Assembly: GCA_028275745.1 (NCBI GenBank)
Contig: JAPWUB010000005.1
Span: forward strand, 1 to 32,085
Origin: Desulfurococcales archaeon
GTDB lineage: Archaea > Thermoproteota > Thermoprotei_A > Sulfolobales > Ignisphaeraceae
DNA length: 32,085 bases
Reading direction: 5' to 3'
Positions 1-7,994 of the stretch are shown in pieces. The notes below the pieces were generated by a model. That model was given only the letters and a program-made list of their open reading frames with translations. It did no database searches and was not told the origin of the DNA. Both the position numbers and the translations under genes were made by a program. Every line of letters begins with the position of its first letter. The stretch's first letter is position 1.

Positions 1-527
1 TAGTATGTGAGAGCTCTAAAAGTTGCTTGTATATTGAAGTCTCTGCTAATAGTTGAAACAGCTATTGCTAAGCTTGACATTGTGGTTGTGAGGATAATAG
101 ATGTTGCTATAAGTATTGGTGTTTTTTCTATGGTTGGTGGGGATAGTAGGATCATAGCTAAAACTATGAAGGGGGCTTGATAAACGAGTCCCCTAAGCAT
201 ACCGCTTAAAATCCTGCCGAAGACAAGTGTTGTTCTTTTCATAGGTAGAGCCAGGAGATAGTCAACAAGTTCTCTTCTAACCTCCATACCAACTTCTCTA
301 CCTATAGAGAATGCAGCAACAAACGATGCTAAAGCAACTGCTCCAGGCGTCACATACTGTAGGTAATCAGGAACAATATCTCTCCTCATAAATCCTCTAA
401 AAACAAGAGCAAATATGAATATATCGGCGAGATTCATAGCCATTTGAGCAGCTAGCCAATACTTATTGTTTACAAATCTTTCAAGATCTCTAAAAGCTGT
501 AAGCCATAACTTCTTAACTTCGCTCAC
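1..527 (-). CDS. ABC-2 type transporter permease, C-terminus off the left edge
   Basis: Partial gene absent from the ORF track because it runs off the window. Reading the minus strand from GTG at 525-527 gives about 175 residues without a stop, beginning V-S-E-V-K-K-L-W-L. Hydrophobic stretches (around IFIFALVF, VALASFVAAFSIG, LVYQAPFIVLAMILL and TSIILTTTMSSLAIA) alternate with the motif REVGMEVRRELVDYLLALPMKR, a loop typical of ABC-2 permeases. The GTG overlaps the TGA stop of the upstream permease as GTGA, and GGAGG lies just before it, so translation is probably coupled. It is the third gene of an ATPase-permease-permease operon and probably forms half of a membrane exporter. The substrate cannot be told from sequence. 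Confidence 0.8.
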   Translation of the reverse strand, partial: MSEVKKLWLTAFRDLERFVNNKYWLAAQMAMNLADIFIFALVFRGFMRRDIVPDYLQYVTPGAVALASFVAAFSIGREVGMEVRRELVDYLLALPMKRTTLVFGRILSGMLRGLVYQAPFIVLAMILLSPPTIEKTPILIATSIILTTTMSSLAIAVSTISRDFNIQATFRALTY

Positions 528-1345
528 CTCCAGCCACCACCCTCTATCTTCTTCTCTATTACGTACATAGCTAGAACTGTAAAACCTATGAAGAGCCCAA
601 GTATGTAGCTTGCCATAGCTTCTGGGTTAGCGATAACTATTTCCCTGAATTCTTCGAATGAATAGAAAATACGTAGCAGATCCGCTAAATGAGATAAAGG
701 ATTGATTATTGCAGCATAGTAGTAAGGAGCAATATTCTTGAGTATAACAGCTGGGTAGAAAATTGTTGAAAGTCTAACAAGTATAGCATCAAGTACACCC
801 ATAATGATATCTGTCGCATCACTAGATTTTATGGAGAGTGTAGTAGTTAATACGAAGCCTGAGATAGCTATAGAGAAGATCAACGCCGATACAATTGAGA
901 TAACTATGGCTAAAAGATCGAACTCCTTTGCCAGAATGATAACCGTTAAAAACATTGGTAGAGTAAACAATGTAGAAGCTATGCCACTACCTATAGCTCT
1001 ACCTAAGGCAAGAATCTTCCTATTCATAGGTAAAGAGAGCTGATACTCAATAATACCTTCTTCAAATTCTTCAGCTATATCATATGCTCTTGAAGCTGTT
1101 ATAGTGAAGAGTATTGATGTATAGACACCTAAAAGATAGAAACTATAATAAGATGAGACGTCTAATCCTATACCTCTAGCGTTTACCATGTGAGCTATAA
1201 CAGGTCCGAAGAAAACCACTTGAATCACGAACCATGTAGCCCTCATAGCAACAAATATAACTCTTCTCACAATCTTCATCAAATCCCATTGGACAAGCAG
1301 TAGAATATACCTTAAATCTTTAAGAAGAGAGCTCATGCATACCAT
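524..1345 (-). CDS. ABC-2 type transporter permease
   Basis: 273-residue membrane protein and likely permease partner of the ATPase encoded just upstream. About six hydrophobic segments are visible, including VIFVAMRATWFVIQVVFFG, YYSFYLLGVYTSILFTIT, IASTLFTLPMFLTVIILA, LLAIVISIVSALIFSIAI and a C-terminal MASYILGLFIGFTVLAMYV. Between segments two and three is EEFEEGIIEYQLSLPMNRK, matching the ABC-2 permease loop and similar to the loop of the next permease. The ATG sits in TAATG, sharing one base with the ATPase stop, with GAGGAG upstream, so the start is well supported. Two different permeases would give a heterodimeric exporter of the drug, lipid or polysaccharide type; the substrate is unknown. 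Confidence 0.85.
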   Translation of the reverse strand: MVCMSSLLKDLRYILLLVQWDLMKIVRRVIFVAMRATWFVIQVVFFGPVIAHMVNARGIGLDVSSYYSFYLLGVYTSILFTITASRAYDIAEEFEEGIIEYQLSLPMNRKILALGRAIGSGIASTLFTLPMFLTVIILAKEFDLLAIVISIVSALIFSIAISGFVLTTTLSIKSSDATDIIMGVLDAILVRLSTIFYPAVILKNIAPYYYAAIINPLSHLADLLRIFYSFEEFREIVIANPEAMASYILGLFIGFTVLAMYVIEKKIEGGGWR

Positions 1346-2310
1346 TAGCTTATCTCCTCTTTAAGTTTTGCACCAGCTATATAGAAGAAGACATCGTCAA
1401 GCGAGGGCTCTTTAACCATTATCCTAGCAACTTTTACACCTGATCTTCTTAATACATCAATGATATCAACAGCAACTTCTTCACCTCTGTTAACATATAT
1501 TATGACCTTGTTCCCCAACCCCTGTACTTTGCCGAAACGACTAAGCATATCTAGAACGTGCTGATCTGCATAAGACGCTAGCTCAAGTTCTATTGTATCA
1601 CCAAGGGGTACAAGATCTTTAAGCTCTTTGATAGTGCCTACAGCTTTCACCTTGCCTTTATACATAATGGCTATTCTTTCACACATTCTTTCAGCTTCAA
1701 ACATGTCATTTGTAGCAATTATGATTGTAGATCCTTCTTCTTTCAGCTCCCTAATTTTATCCCATAGATAATGCTTAGAAACAACATCTACCTGAGCTGT
1801 TGGTTCATCAAATATAGCTACCTTAGGCTTCTGTATCAATACCTTGGCTATCTCAACCTTCTTCCTAGTACCACCACTAAGCTGATAGAAGTACTTATTC
1901 CTATGCTCCCATAGACCTAGATCCTCCATAACATCTTTAACAACTTTCCTAGCTTCTTCCCCCGAATAACCAACAACCTTTGCATGCCATAGAAGAAGAT
2001 CGTAAGGCTTATCTATACCCAGCGCCTTCGACTCTTGAAAAGCTATTCCAACCATCTTCCTAACTTTATCCCCATCACTAACAACGCTATAGCCATAAAC
2101 ACGTACATCACCTGAAGTAGGTTTATACACCGTAGCTATTGTCAACAACGTTGTTGTTTTCCCACTTCCATTAGGACCTAGAAGACCAAATATCTCTCCA
2201 CCGTAAATTGTTAACGATATGTCATCAACAGCTACAAAGTTTCCAAACCTCTTAACCAAATTGATTATCTCAACAGCTTTCTCACTCATTGGCACCATTA
2301 CCTTACCCAA
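1345..2310 (-). CDS. ABC transporter ATP-binding protein (DrrA/CcmA-like exporter type)
   Basis: 321-residue ATPase that would power the two permeases downstream. Walker A GPNGSGKTTT is near residues 45-54, the Q-loop glutamine at Q92, signature LSGGT at 144-148 and Walker B VAIFDEP at 164-170. The stretch after residue 230 resembles the C-terminal extension of DrrA-type exporters (PSLDDVFFYIAG near the end). Where the H-loop histidine normally sits (T-H-Y-M-E-E-A-E in relatives) this protein reads ATNDMFEAE, with N201, which may alter hydrolysis. The track start is TTG at 2310. ATG at 2298 or 2289 (MSEKAVEI) is equally possible, and no strong ribosome site decides. A TTTAA element about 30 bases before the TTG may be the promoter. 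Confidence 0.9.
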   Translation of the reverse strand: MGKVMVPMSEKAVEIINLVKRFGNFVAVDDISLTIYGGEIFGLLGPNGSGKTTTLLTIATVYKPTSGDVRVYGYSVVSDGDKVRKMVGIAFQESKALGIDKPYDLLLWHAKVVGYSGEEARKVVKDVMEDLGLWEHRNKYFYQLSGGTRKKVEIAKVLIQKPKVAIFDEPTAQVDVVSKHYLWDKIRELKEEGSTIIIATNDMFEAERMCERIAIMYKGKVKAVGTIKELKDLVPLGDTIELELASYADQHVLDMLSRFGKVQGLGNKVIIYVNRGEEVAVDIIDVLRRSGVKVARIMVKEPSLDDVFFYIAGAKLKEEIS

Positions 2311-2395
2311 TACTCAATACCATACATACACTGTGTTAAACACATTAAGTAGAAGTAGCAAATATAGCTTGCTCAATATCGACCTATAGATCTAG

Positions 2396-2584
2396 ATTCA
2401 GTCTAGCAGGAATCCCTACATTGCATTAAATGAAAAATATTCTGAGCTAAACTCTGATACAGATGAAACCTTAACATCTGTTTTAATGCCTGTTAGAAGT
2501 AGTTGACGATATGCATGTAAGAGATTTAGTCTTTCATTTGAAGAAAAAGAGAAGATTATTAATGAATTCAAAGCGAGGGGCTAA
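2396..2584 (+). pseudogene. Possible decayed small gene (one in-frame stop)
   Basis: One reading frame stays open for 62 codons except for a single TGA at 2504-2506 and ends at TAA 2582-2584. The second half reads like a normal protein C-terminus (SLSFEEKEKIINEFKARG, then stop) and the first half is rich in charged and polar residues (ALNEKYSELNSDTDETL). No family was recognised. No start codon with a ribosome site is evident at the left, so even without the stop the gene would be incomplete. A chance open stretch in AT-rich DNA is a real alternative. Confidence 0.25.
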
Positions 2585-2683
2585 GCCCTATTTCCAGCTT
2601 TGTACCAGTAATGCCGCGAAGCATCAAACTGTTTTCATTACCTCTTCTTCCATTTAAACAAAACATTTATATGTATGAAACCG

Positions 2684-2690
2684 CTTATAT
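2684..2690 (+). promoter_or_regulatory. Candidate TATA box of the aldolase operon
   Basis: CTTATAT centred about 35 bases before the aldolase ATG would place the transcription start near 2712, giving a very short leader. A second candidate (TTTATAT near 2666) lies 20 bases upstream. GGTGT at 2711-2715 could act as a ribosome site seven bases before the ATG. Confidence 0.5.
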
Positions 2691-2721
2691 CTATTGAGCT
2701 TCCCTATTCGGGTGTTACAAC

Positions 2722-3537
2722 ATGGCTTTCAACTATGTTGGTAAAAAGGTTCGACTTTCAAGAATACTGAAAGATGGGAAAGCAGTTGTTTTCGCATTTG
2801 ATCATGGTGTTGAGCATGGACCTGCAGACTTTCCTCTAGAACACATTAATCCTAGGGTTATACTGAGTAAGGTTGTTGAAGCTGGTGTTGATGCTGTGAT
2901 GCTCTTACCTGGTATGGCTCAGCTAACCTATGATGTGTGGGGTAATAAGACAGCCCTAATAGTTAAGGTTACTAGCAAGACCAACCTTAGACCTGAGAAT
3001 GAAAGACTTTTGCAGAGCGTCTTTGGCTATGTTGAAGATGCTGTTGCGTTGGGTGCTGATGCTGTTGCAGCAACTGTTTACTGGGGTAGTCCGTACGAGG
3101 ATCAGATGCTTCAGCAGTGGTTTGCTGTGAGAGAGGCTGCTGAAAGGTATGGACTTCCATGCCTTCAGCTCGCCTATCCCAGGGGGCCCGCAATAAAGAA
3201 TATGTATGATGTTGAGGTTGTTAAGTACGGTGTTAGAGCCGCAATTGAAAGTGGGGCTGACCTGATAAAGACTTACTATACTGGTTCTAGAGAGACGTTT
3301 GCAGAGGTTGTGAGGGTTGCTGCAGGTGTGCCGGTACTAATGAGTGGTGGGCCTCAGAGGGAGAAACCAATTGATTTCTTGAGAGACGTTAAGAATGTTA
3401 TGGATGCAGGTGCACAGGGAGTAGTTGTTGGAAGGAATGTGTTTAGGCATAGGAACCCTGGAGGAATGATAAAGGCTATAATGGCAATAGTTCACGAGGG
3501 TAAGGACCCCGAAGAAGTAATTAAGTATGTTGAGTAG
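2722..3537 (+). CDS. fba: Class I fructose-1,6-bisphosphate aldolase, archaeal DhnA type
   Basis: 271 residues, the usual length for archaeal class I (DhnA/FbaB-type) aldolases, which interconvert fructose 1,6-bisphosphate with glyceraldehyde 3-phosphate and dihydroxyacetone phosphate in the cytoplasm. Visible marks are [12 protein letters not shown] (residues 23-34, D27 in the active site), the TVYWGS strand with Y120, the Schiff-base lysine K183 in DLIKTYYTG, and phosphate-binding loops MSGGP and VVVGRNVF near the C-terminus. It leads a two-gene operon with a PfkB kinase nine bases downstream. Together they suggest a glycolytic module, comparable to the known fba-pfp operon of Thermoproteus tenax. 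The related KDPG-type and 2-amino-3,7-dideoxy-heptulosonate-forming branches are less likely given this context. Confidence 0.9.
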   Translation: MAFNYVGKKVRLSRILKDGKAVVFAFDHGVEHGPADFPLEHINPRVILSKVVEAGVDAVMLLPGMAQLTYDVWGNKTALIVKVTSKTNLRPENERLLQSVFGYVEDAVALGADAVAATVYWGSPYEDQMLQQWFAVREAAERYGLPCLQLAYPRGPAIKNMYDVEVVKYGVRAAIESGADLIKTYYTGSRETFAEVVRVAAGVPVLMSGGPQREKPIDFLRDVKNVMDAGAQGVVVGRNVFRHRNPGGMIKAIMAIVHEGKDPEEVIKYVE

Positions 3538-3545
3538 GGACAAAA

Positions 3546-4472
3546 ATGGAGAAGAAGTATGATCTAGTAACAGTAGGACATGCACTTGTAGATATCAGGA
3601 TTATTGTTGATAAGTTTCCAGGACCAGATGAAGAAGCTGTTGTACTTAACCAGACATGGGGTGCTGGTGGTTCTGCAGTTAATGTAGCTATTGATGCTAG
3701 TAGGCTTGGGCTTAGAACAGCTGTCATAGCCAAGATAGGTTTCGATAACTTTGGAAGGATTATAGTTGACGAGCTTCTAAAGGAAGGTGTAGACGTAAGC
3801 GGTCTACGAATCTCATCAAGAGGTGGGACAGGGTTTACAATTGTCGCTATAGATAGGAACGGAGATATAACGATGTATGGGTTTAAAGGTGCTGCAGAAG
3901 AACTTGAGCCTAGCGAGGTTGATGCAGAGGTAATAATGAATAGTAGATATGTTCATATTGCTAGCCTAAGAATAGATACAACTATCAAAGCAATAGAGAT
4001 CGCAAAAAACGCTGGTGCAAAGATTTCCTGGGATCCTGGCAGAGTCCTAGCCAAAAAAGGTCTTAAAGAACTTGAGAAAATAATCAAATCCGTTGATATT
4101 GTCCTCGCCAACAAGTATGAAGTAGCAGCTATTACAGGTCTAGATGTGGAGAAGTATAGGGAGTCAGCCAAGATACTAAAGGATCTGGGCCCAGAGCTCA
4201 TTATTGTAAAGCTCGGTCCTAAAGGTGTTTACGCTCTTGGAAAAGACATTGATGAAGAGGTGCCAGCATTAAAAGTAGATAGAGTTGTCGATACAACAGG
4301 TGCTGGCGACGCATTTGCAGCGGGGCTCATTGCCGGAATAGTAAAGGGGTATTCAATCAAAAAAGCCATTATTTATGCTAATGCTGTTGCAGCATTGAAG
4401 ATATCTAGACTGGGCTCTCACGAAGTTCCAACGCATAAAGAAGTTGTTGAGTACATTTGGAAAGCGCTATGA
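3546..4472 (+). CDS. PfkB-family sugar kinase, possibly 6-phosphofructokinase
   Basis: 308-residue ribokinase/PfkB-family kinase, which transfers a phosphate from ATP to a sugar or nucleoside. The N-terminal motif GAGGSAVNVA (39-48) and the C-terminal DTTGAGDAFAAG (249-260), with catalytic base D255, are both intact. The substrate cannot be read from sequence alone. Its position directly behind fructose-bisphosphate aldolase makes fructose 6-phosphate a reasonable guess, and PfkB-type ATP-dependent phosphofructokinases are known from Desulfurococcales such as Aeropyrum. Alternatives are 2-keto-3-deoxygluconate kinase, ribokinase or nucleoside kinase. The ATG lies eight bases after the aldolase stop with only a weak purine-rich site, so cotranscription is likely. 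Confidence 0.85.
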   Translation: MEKKYDLVTVGHALVDIRIIVDKFPGPDEEAVVLNQTWGAGGSAVNVAIDASRLGLRTAVIAKIGFDNFGRIIVDELLKEGVDVSGLRISSRGGTGFTIVAIDRNGDITMYGFKGAAEELEPSEVDAEVIMNSRYVHIASLRIDTTIKAIEIAKNAGAKISWDPGRVLAKKGLKELEKIIKSVDIVLANKYEVAAITGLDVEKYRESAKILKDLGPELIIVKLGPKGVYALGKDIDEEVPALKVDRVVDTTGAGDAFAAGLIAGIVKGYSIKKAIIYANAVAALKISRLGSHEVPTHKEVVEYIWKAL

Positions 4473-4503
4473 TATTAGAGCTAAAAGGCTTTAATCACAT
4501 GTA

Positions 4504-4869
4504 TTAGCGTAGAACATTGCTTATCCTTATAATGTTTAACGCCTCAGCTATTTCAAGGACCCAACCAGCTAACTCTCTTGCAATGAGATAAGTGGCTGTA
4601 TCCTCATCTAGTTCTTGGCCTAGAACCTCCTTAACAACTTCTCTAGCAATCTCTCCGATTATCCTACTCTTAAATATATTCACAAGTTTCTCTAAAACGT
4701 TAAGAAGGCTTTCATCTCTTCTTGCAGCCTCTTCAATAAGCTCTAGCTCTTTACTACTTGGTGTAACAGGTTCTGTATCTATACCTCGCTTCTTTAACTC
4801 CTCAACATATCTAAGTATAAGCTGAGGATTCTTAACGAACTTCCCACTACTTAACATCATGTTTATCAC
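4504..4869 (-). CDS. Small helical protein of unknown function
   Basis: 121 residues, mostly helical by composition and rich in Glu, Leu and Ile (for example ELELIEEAARRDESLLNVLEKLVNIF). No family motif, cysteine pair, signal peptide or membrane segment is seen. It stands alone on the minus strand, tail to tail with the PfkB kinase and head to head with the next gene. The track start is GTG at 4869; ATG at 4860 (MMLSSGKFV) is equally plausible, and no clear ribosome site chooses between them. A TTTTAA element near 4902 could be its promoter. The codon use and long single frame support a real gene. Confidence 0.65.
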   Translation of the reverse strand: MINMMLSSGKFVKNPQLILRYVEELKKRGIDTEPVTPSSKELELIEEAARRDESLLNVLEKLVNIFKSRIIGEIAREVVKEVLGQELDEDTATYLIARELAGWVLEIAEALNIIRISNVLR

Positions 4870-4966
4870 TACTCGTACTAGCTCTGCTCTTAGAAGGTTA
4901 AAACTTTGTAATGATAAAACATATAGTAATCCAGAATTGGTAAAATGGTGTGGAGGTGTTTAAGCG

Positions 4967-5839
4967 TTGTACCTAAGGATCCTGGTTAATTTTTGTGGAG
5001 TTCCAGAGGCTAGAGGGTACCGAAGCTTTATAGTCAGGTTTGGTGAGGTAGCTATACGGATTAGCTATGCATACATGTCATCGGTTGATGAAGCTTATAC
5101 TAAGTGTTGGGTCGTTGCGCAGGATTCTCAGCATATTCTTGGCACTATTGGTGTTGGCAAGGTTGTAGCTGTTGGTGTTGGTGTGGACAGTATTAGGGAA
5201 GGTGATAGAGTTGCCACAATAACCTTTAGTGGCAGTGCACAAAGCATTACTACTGCAAGCTCTAGTGCTGTACATGTATTTAACTCCTCAAACTATACTG
5301 ACCTAGACCTAGTTTTTATAGCCTCCTTATCAATTCAGAAACAGCTCCTTGAACTTATTAAGGGGGTGCACGTCCTTATTGTTGGAAAAGATCTTTCAAT
5401 AATTCCATTTGCATTAACGGCTCAGCAATATGCGGCTAAGCTATACATAATCCCTAAGTATACTTTGTGGCCTGATATTGTCAAGGGTGAGCACGTATCA
5501 CTTTTTGAAGATAAGCCTATCTCTGACGTTGCTGTGGTAGCAACATATGACCCTGTAGTGGTCTCAGCGATCCCAAGGCTTGTAAAGGAGGATGCCACAC
5601 TAGTACTGCACCCATTAATTAAGAAGATTTCAACGCTAACAAGTTCTGCACCATCATCATTCAATATAAAAACTATGAGATTTGGTGATCTTGCTGTAGG
5701 TGAGGCCATGTATGAGAAGCTTAGAGATGTGATTGTGCCCAGGGTTCCTGTAGTAAAACCAGATGAATTTATTAAGAAGCCTAGATTTCCATCCATAATC
5801 TCATTTACTGCTAAGGATATTGAGGAACCTAGCTCTTAA
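4967..5839 (+). CDS. Divergent alcohol-dehydrogenase-like protein (MDR fold), probably not catalytic
   Basis: 290 residues with a clear GroES-like segment of the medium-chain dehydrogenase family: GTIGVGKVVAVGVGVDSIREGDRVATI at about 59-85 matches the usual G-E-G-x-G-x-V...V-x-x-x-x-x-G-D-R-V pattern. The expected zinc and active-site motifs (C-G-S-D, G-H-E) are absent. The dinucleotide-binding stretch VHVLIVGKDLSIIPFALTA lacks the G-x-G-x-x-G loop. The protein is also shorter than usual MDR enzymes (about 340-360 residues). It may be a structural or regulatory derivative. Start: TTG at 4967, chosen because GGAGGTG lies eight bases before it. Its last 39 bases overlap the radical SAM gene tail to tail. 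Confidence 0.65.
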   Translation: MYLRILVNFCGVPEARGYRSFIVRFGEVAIRISYAYMSSVDEAYTKCWVVAQDSQHILGTIGVGKVVAVGVGVDSIREGDRVATITFSGSAQSITTASSSAVHVFNSSNYTDLDLVFIASLSIQKQLLELIKGVHVLIVGKDLSIIPFALTAQQYAAKLYIIPKYTLWPDIVKGEHVSLFEDKPISDVAVVATYDPVVVSAIPRLVKEDATLVLHPLIKKISTLTSSAPSSFNIKTMRFGDLAVGEAMYEKLRDVIVPRVPVVKPDEFIKKPRFPSIISFTAKDIEEPSS

Positions 5840-7363
5840 CTCTAGGTACCGTATTGGGATGCCCATATCTACGACCCTATGCCATGGAGGTTCAGACCAC
5901 CCCTTCTTAATGTAATCCACAATATTGCTGTCAGCACTTTGAAGAGCTTTTCTAAAGCCAGATAAGCCTAGTCCATACCTAGCCCATTCAACTACTATTC
6001 TAGAAGTTTCTTCAGAGCCCTGTGCAATGACTGCTTGAGCAAACGCCCAATCTGGGTCAAGAACGCTGACCTTTATACCACCTTCTCTAGCAATACCTCT
6101 GTATTGATCTAGTGCTTCACTTGCTTTAAGCACGTGTATTGGTGGTAGGAACTGGTAGGGTGTCCATGGTTTGGGGACTAATGGGTTTAACGTTATTTCT
6201 ACAAATCCTCTCCTAATAGTCTTAATCTTTGATATGAACTCTTTAAAGTGCTTAAGCTCTTCATCGAGGGCTAGATCTGGAAACCCTGTGATAAGATATA
6301 GCTTAACATGGTTAAACCCAAGGCGATAAGCCTCATTAATGACTTCAACTAGCTTCTCTTGCGCAAAGCATTTACCTATCCTACACCCATAGCCAGGTAC
6401 AAGGGTTTCAGGAGCTATTGTAAGTGTTTTCTGCCCTAGTAACCTGATAAGCTCAAGCCTCTTACTGTTCAGATGATCTAACCTAATAGATGGCGCAGAG
6501 GCTTCAACGCCTTTTTCAGCGAGCTTCTCAAGAAAGGAATCTATGCCTGGTACCGAAAATAATGAGAGTGAGTAGAGCACTAACCTTGGAATGCCGAGAA
6601 ACCGTATACCAGCTTCAGCAATTCTCTCAAGTGTATCAACATTTCTGTACCTAAATGGGTACATTATGTGAGCCTCCATACAAAAAGCACAGAGGTGTGG
6701 ACAACCACGAGAAACCTCAACCCTAAAGCCATAGCCATAAACAGGCTCCTCATCCACTGAATAAACCTGATTGATAGGGTGCTGAACACTGTTCAAATCC
6801 TTTACAAAACACCTTCTCTTCACCTCATTGAAAGGTGGTGCTACGACACATGGATGATCTCTGATAAGCTTGAGTGGGTTAGGTTCTGAAGCGCTGTAAA
6901 CTATGTCTTTTAGAACTTCCTCCGCCTCACCTATAACCACAGCATCTACAATACCACTTAGAGGTAGAGGATTAGCTGTAGGCGCTACACCACCTGCTAT
7001 TACAACAGGTTTTTGAGCTCCCTTAACACTGCTTAACAGCCCTAACTGCATTAAAATATATGCCGCTGTAACATAGTCTAGCTCAAATGATAGCGAAAGT
7101 AGTATGAGGTCAAGTTTCCTCAGATTCAAAGGATCGTCAAGAGCTTCCAAAACCTTCTCCTTAAAATCGAACACATATCTATAGGCTTTTACCCCATCAA
7201 GACTGTTGAGGTATGTATAAGCATATTGATAGAATAGAGATGCTGACGCAGCGTTATATGGTATTGGCAACAGTATCCCTACCTTAATATCCGAGGGCTT
7301 ACCCTTCCTCTCAAATACAACATTCTCTCTTCTACGCCTAAATACAACAAATTCTCGATACAT
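5801..7363 (-). CDS. Radical SAM protein with N-terminal B12-binding-like domain
   Basis: 520 residues. An N-terminal Rossmann-like region ends in VVIAGGVAPTANPLPLSG and VVIGEAEEV (121-150), the signature of cobalamin-binding-type domains fused to radical SAM enzymes, although no D-x-H-x-x-G cobalamin histidine motif is seen. The [4Fe-4S] cluster motif is CPHLCAFC (C221, C225, C228). Downstream motifs include LTIAPETL, LYLITGFPD and ITLNPLVPKPWTPYQ, typical of Elp3/B12-radical SAM relatives. It therefore probably cleaves S-adenosylmethionine to make a radical for an unknown substrate. It is the last gene of a three-gene operon: its ATG follows the TGA of the phosphoesterase-like gene directly. 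Confidence 0.85.
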   Translation of the reverse strand: MYREFVVFRRRRENVVFERKGKPSDIKVGILLPIPYNAASASLFYQYAYTYLNSLDGVKAYRYVFDFKEKVLEALDDPLNLRKLDLILLSLSFELDYVTAAYILMQLGLLSSVKGAQKPVVIAGGVAPTANPLPLSGIVDAVVIGEAEEVLKDIVYSASEPNPLKLIRDHPCVVAPPFNEVKRRCFVKDLNSVQHPINQVYSVDEEPVYGYGFRVEVSRGCPHLCAFCMEAHIMYPFRYRNVDTLERIAEAGIRFLGIPRLVLYSLSLFSVPGIDSFLEKLAEKGVEASAPSIRLDHLNSKRLELIRLLGQKTLTIAPETLVPGYGCRIGKCFAQEKLVEVINEAYRLGFNHVKLYLITGFPDLALDEELKHFKEFISKIKTIRRGFVEITLNPLVPKPWTPYQFLPPIHVLKASEALDQYRGIAREGGIKVSVLDPDWAFAQAVIAQGSEETSRIVVEWARYGLGLSGFRKALQSADSNIVDYIKKGWSEPPWHRVVDMGIPIRYLELRARFLNILSSK

Positions 7364-7969
7364 TCATGTGACTACCTCAACATCTAAGGTTTCAAAATCG
7401 ATGGTGATTACGGTTACATCCTTCTTTGACGCTACAATCACAAGATTATCACTCGCATTATCTATGCATATCTCATCCTTTAGTGAATTGTTGCACACCA
7501 ATATTACTGTTTTGGAGAAAAGCTGAGAGAAATCAAGCAATGAATGCACACCTACGCTAAGCTCTTTACCGAGAATGCGCACCTTTGAGCAACGCGAACC
7601 TTTTGGCGGATAGATCGAGACTATTAATGCGTATCTACACCAATTTGGTGCTGTACTCTTCAGCCTTTCATAGTTCTGAAGAGGATTTTTAGAATCTATG
7701 CCTCCAACGCATATCTGCGTTTCAATGGCTTGCCAAGATCCTGATATGTACTTACCTCTCTTTTTCAGAAACCTAATACTATATATGTCGTCTTCAAGCT
7801 GCAATAAGCCGTATGTGTTTGGCCATAGGTCAAAGAGGTTTCTATAGCTTGAGACCCCACATACAATTACAACGTTGGGTCTATGCTCCTTCAGAAGCGT
7901 TACAATTCTATCAATGTTTATAGAACCTGAAATAGATGTGCTAAGAACTGTGAGAACCCTTAAAAACAT
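7364..7969 (-). CDS. Metallophosphoesterase-fold protein lacking the metal ligands (putative pseudoenzyme)
   Basis: About 201 residues from the chosen start. The layout follows calcineurin-like phosphoesterases: a first strand VLTVLSTSISG where active members have S-D-x-H-G; VVIVCGVSSY where they have V-x-x-G-D; LEDDIYSIRFLKKRG in place of the G-N-x-D-D segment; ICVGGIDSKNPLQN like I-G-G-x-D; LIVSIYPPKGS where they have V-S-H-Y-P-P-x-G; and VILVCNNSL where they have C-G-H-x-H. Every expected ligand is replaced, so hydrolysis is unlikely. The fold assignment rests on motif spacing alone. The ORF track starts at 8032, inside the upstream gene. I prefer ATG at 7967-7969 because the first strand begins there. 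It lies between a PRTase regulator and a radical SAM gene. Confidence 0.6.
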   Translation of the reverse strand: MFLRVLTVLSTSISGSINIDRIVTLLKEHRPNVVIVCGVSSYRNLFDLWPNTYGLLQLEDDIYSIRFLKKRGKYISGSWQAIETQICVGGIDSKNPLQNYERLKSTAPNWCRYALIVSIYPPKGSRCSKVRILGKELSVGVHSLLDFSQLFSKTVILVCNNSLKDEICIDNASDNLVIVASKKDVTVITIDFETLDVEVVT

Positions 7970-7994
7970 TTTATAGCTATGTCCCTCAGCTTCT

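Larger units (their letters stand above)
2311..2721. other. Intergenic gap between divergent ABC operon and aldolase operon
   Basis: 411 bases without an intact gene. The left end should hold the ABC operon promoter (minus strand) and the right end the aldolase promoter. The middle holds a possible gene remnant, listed separately. No tRNA-like fold, inverted repeat pair or insertion sequence end was recognised. Confidence 0.6.

Noticed and set aside
5422-5796. 124-residue minus-strand ORF
   Set aside because: Shadow of the dehydrogenase-like gene; composition is Ser/Thr-rich as expected for antisense reading.
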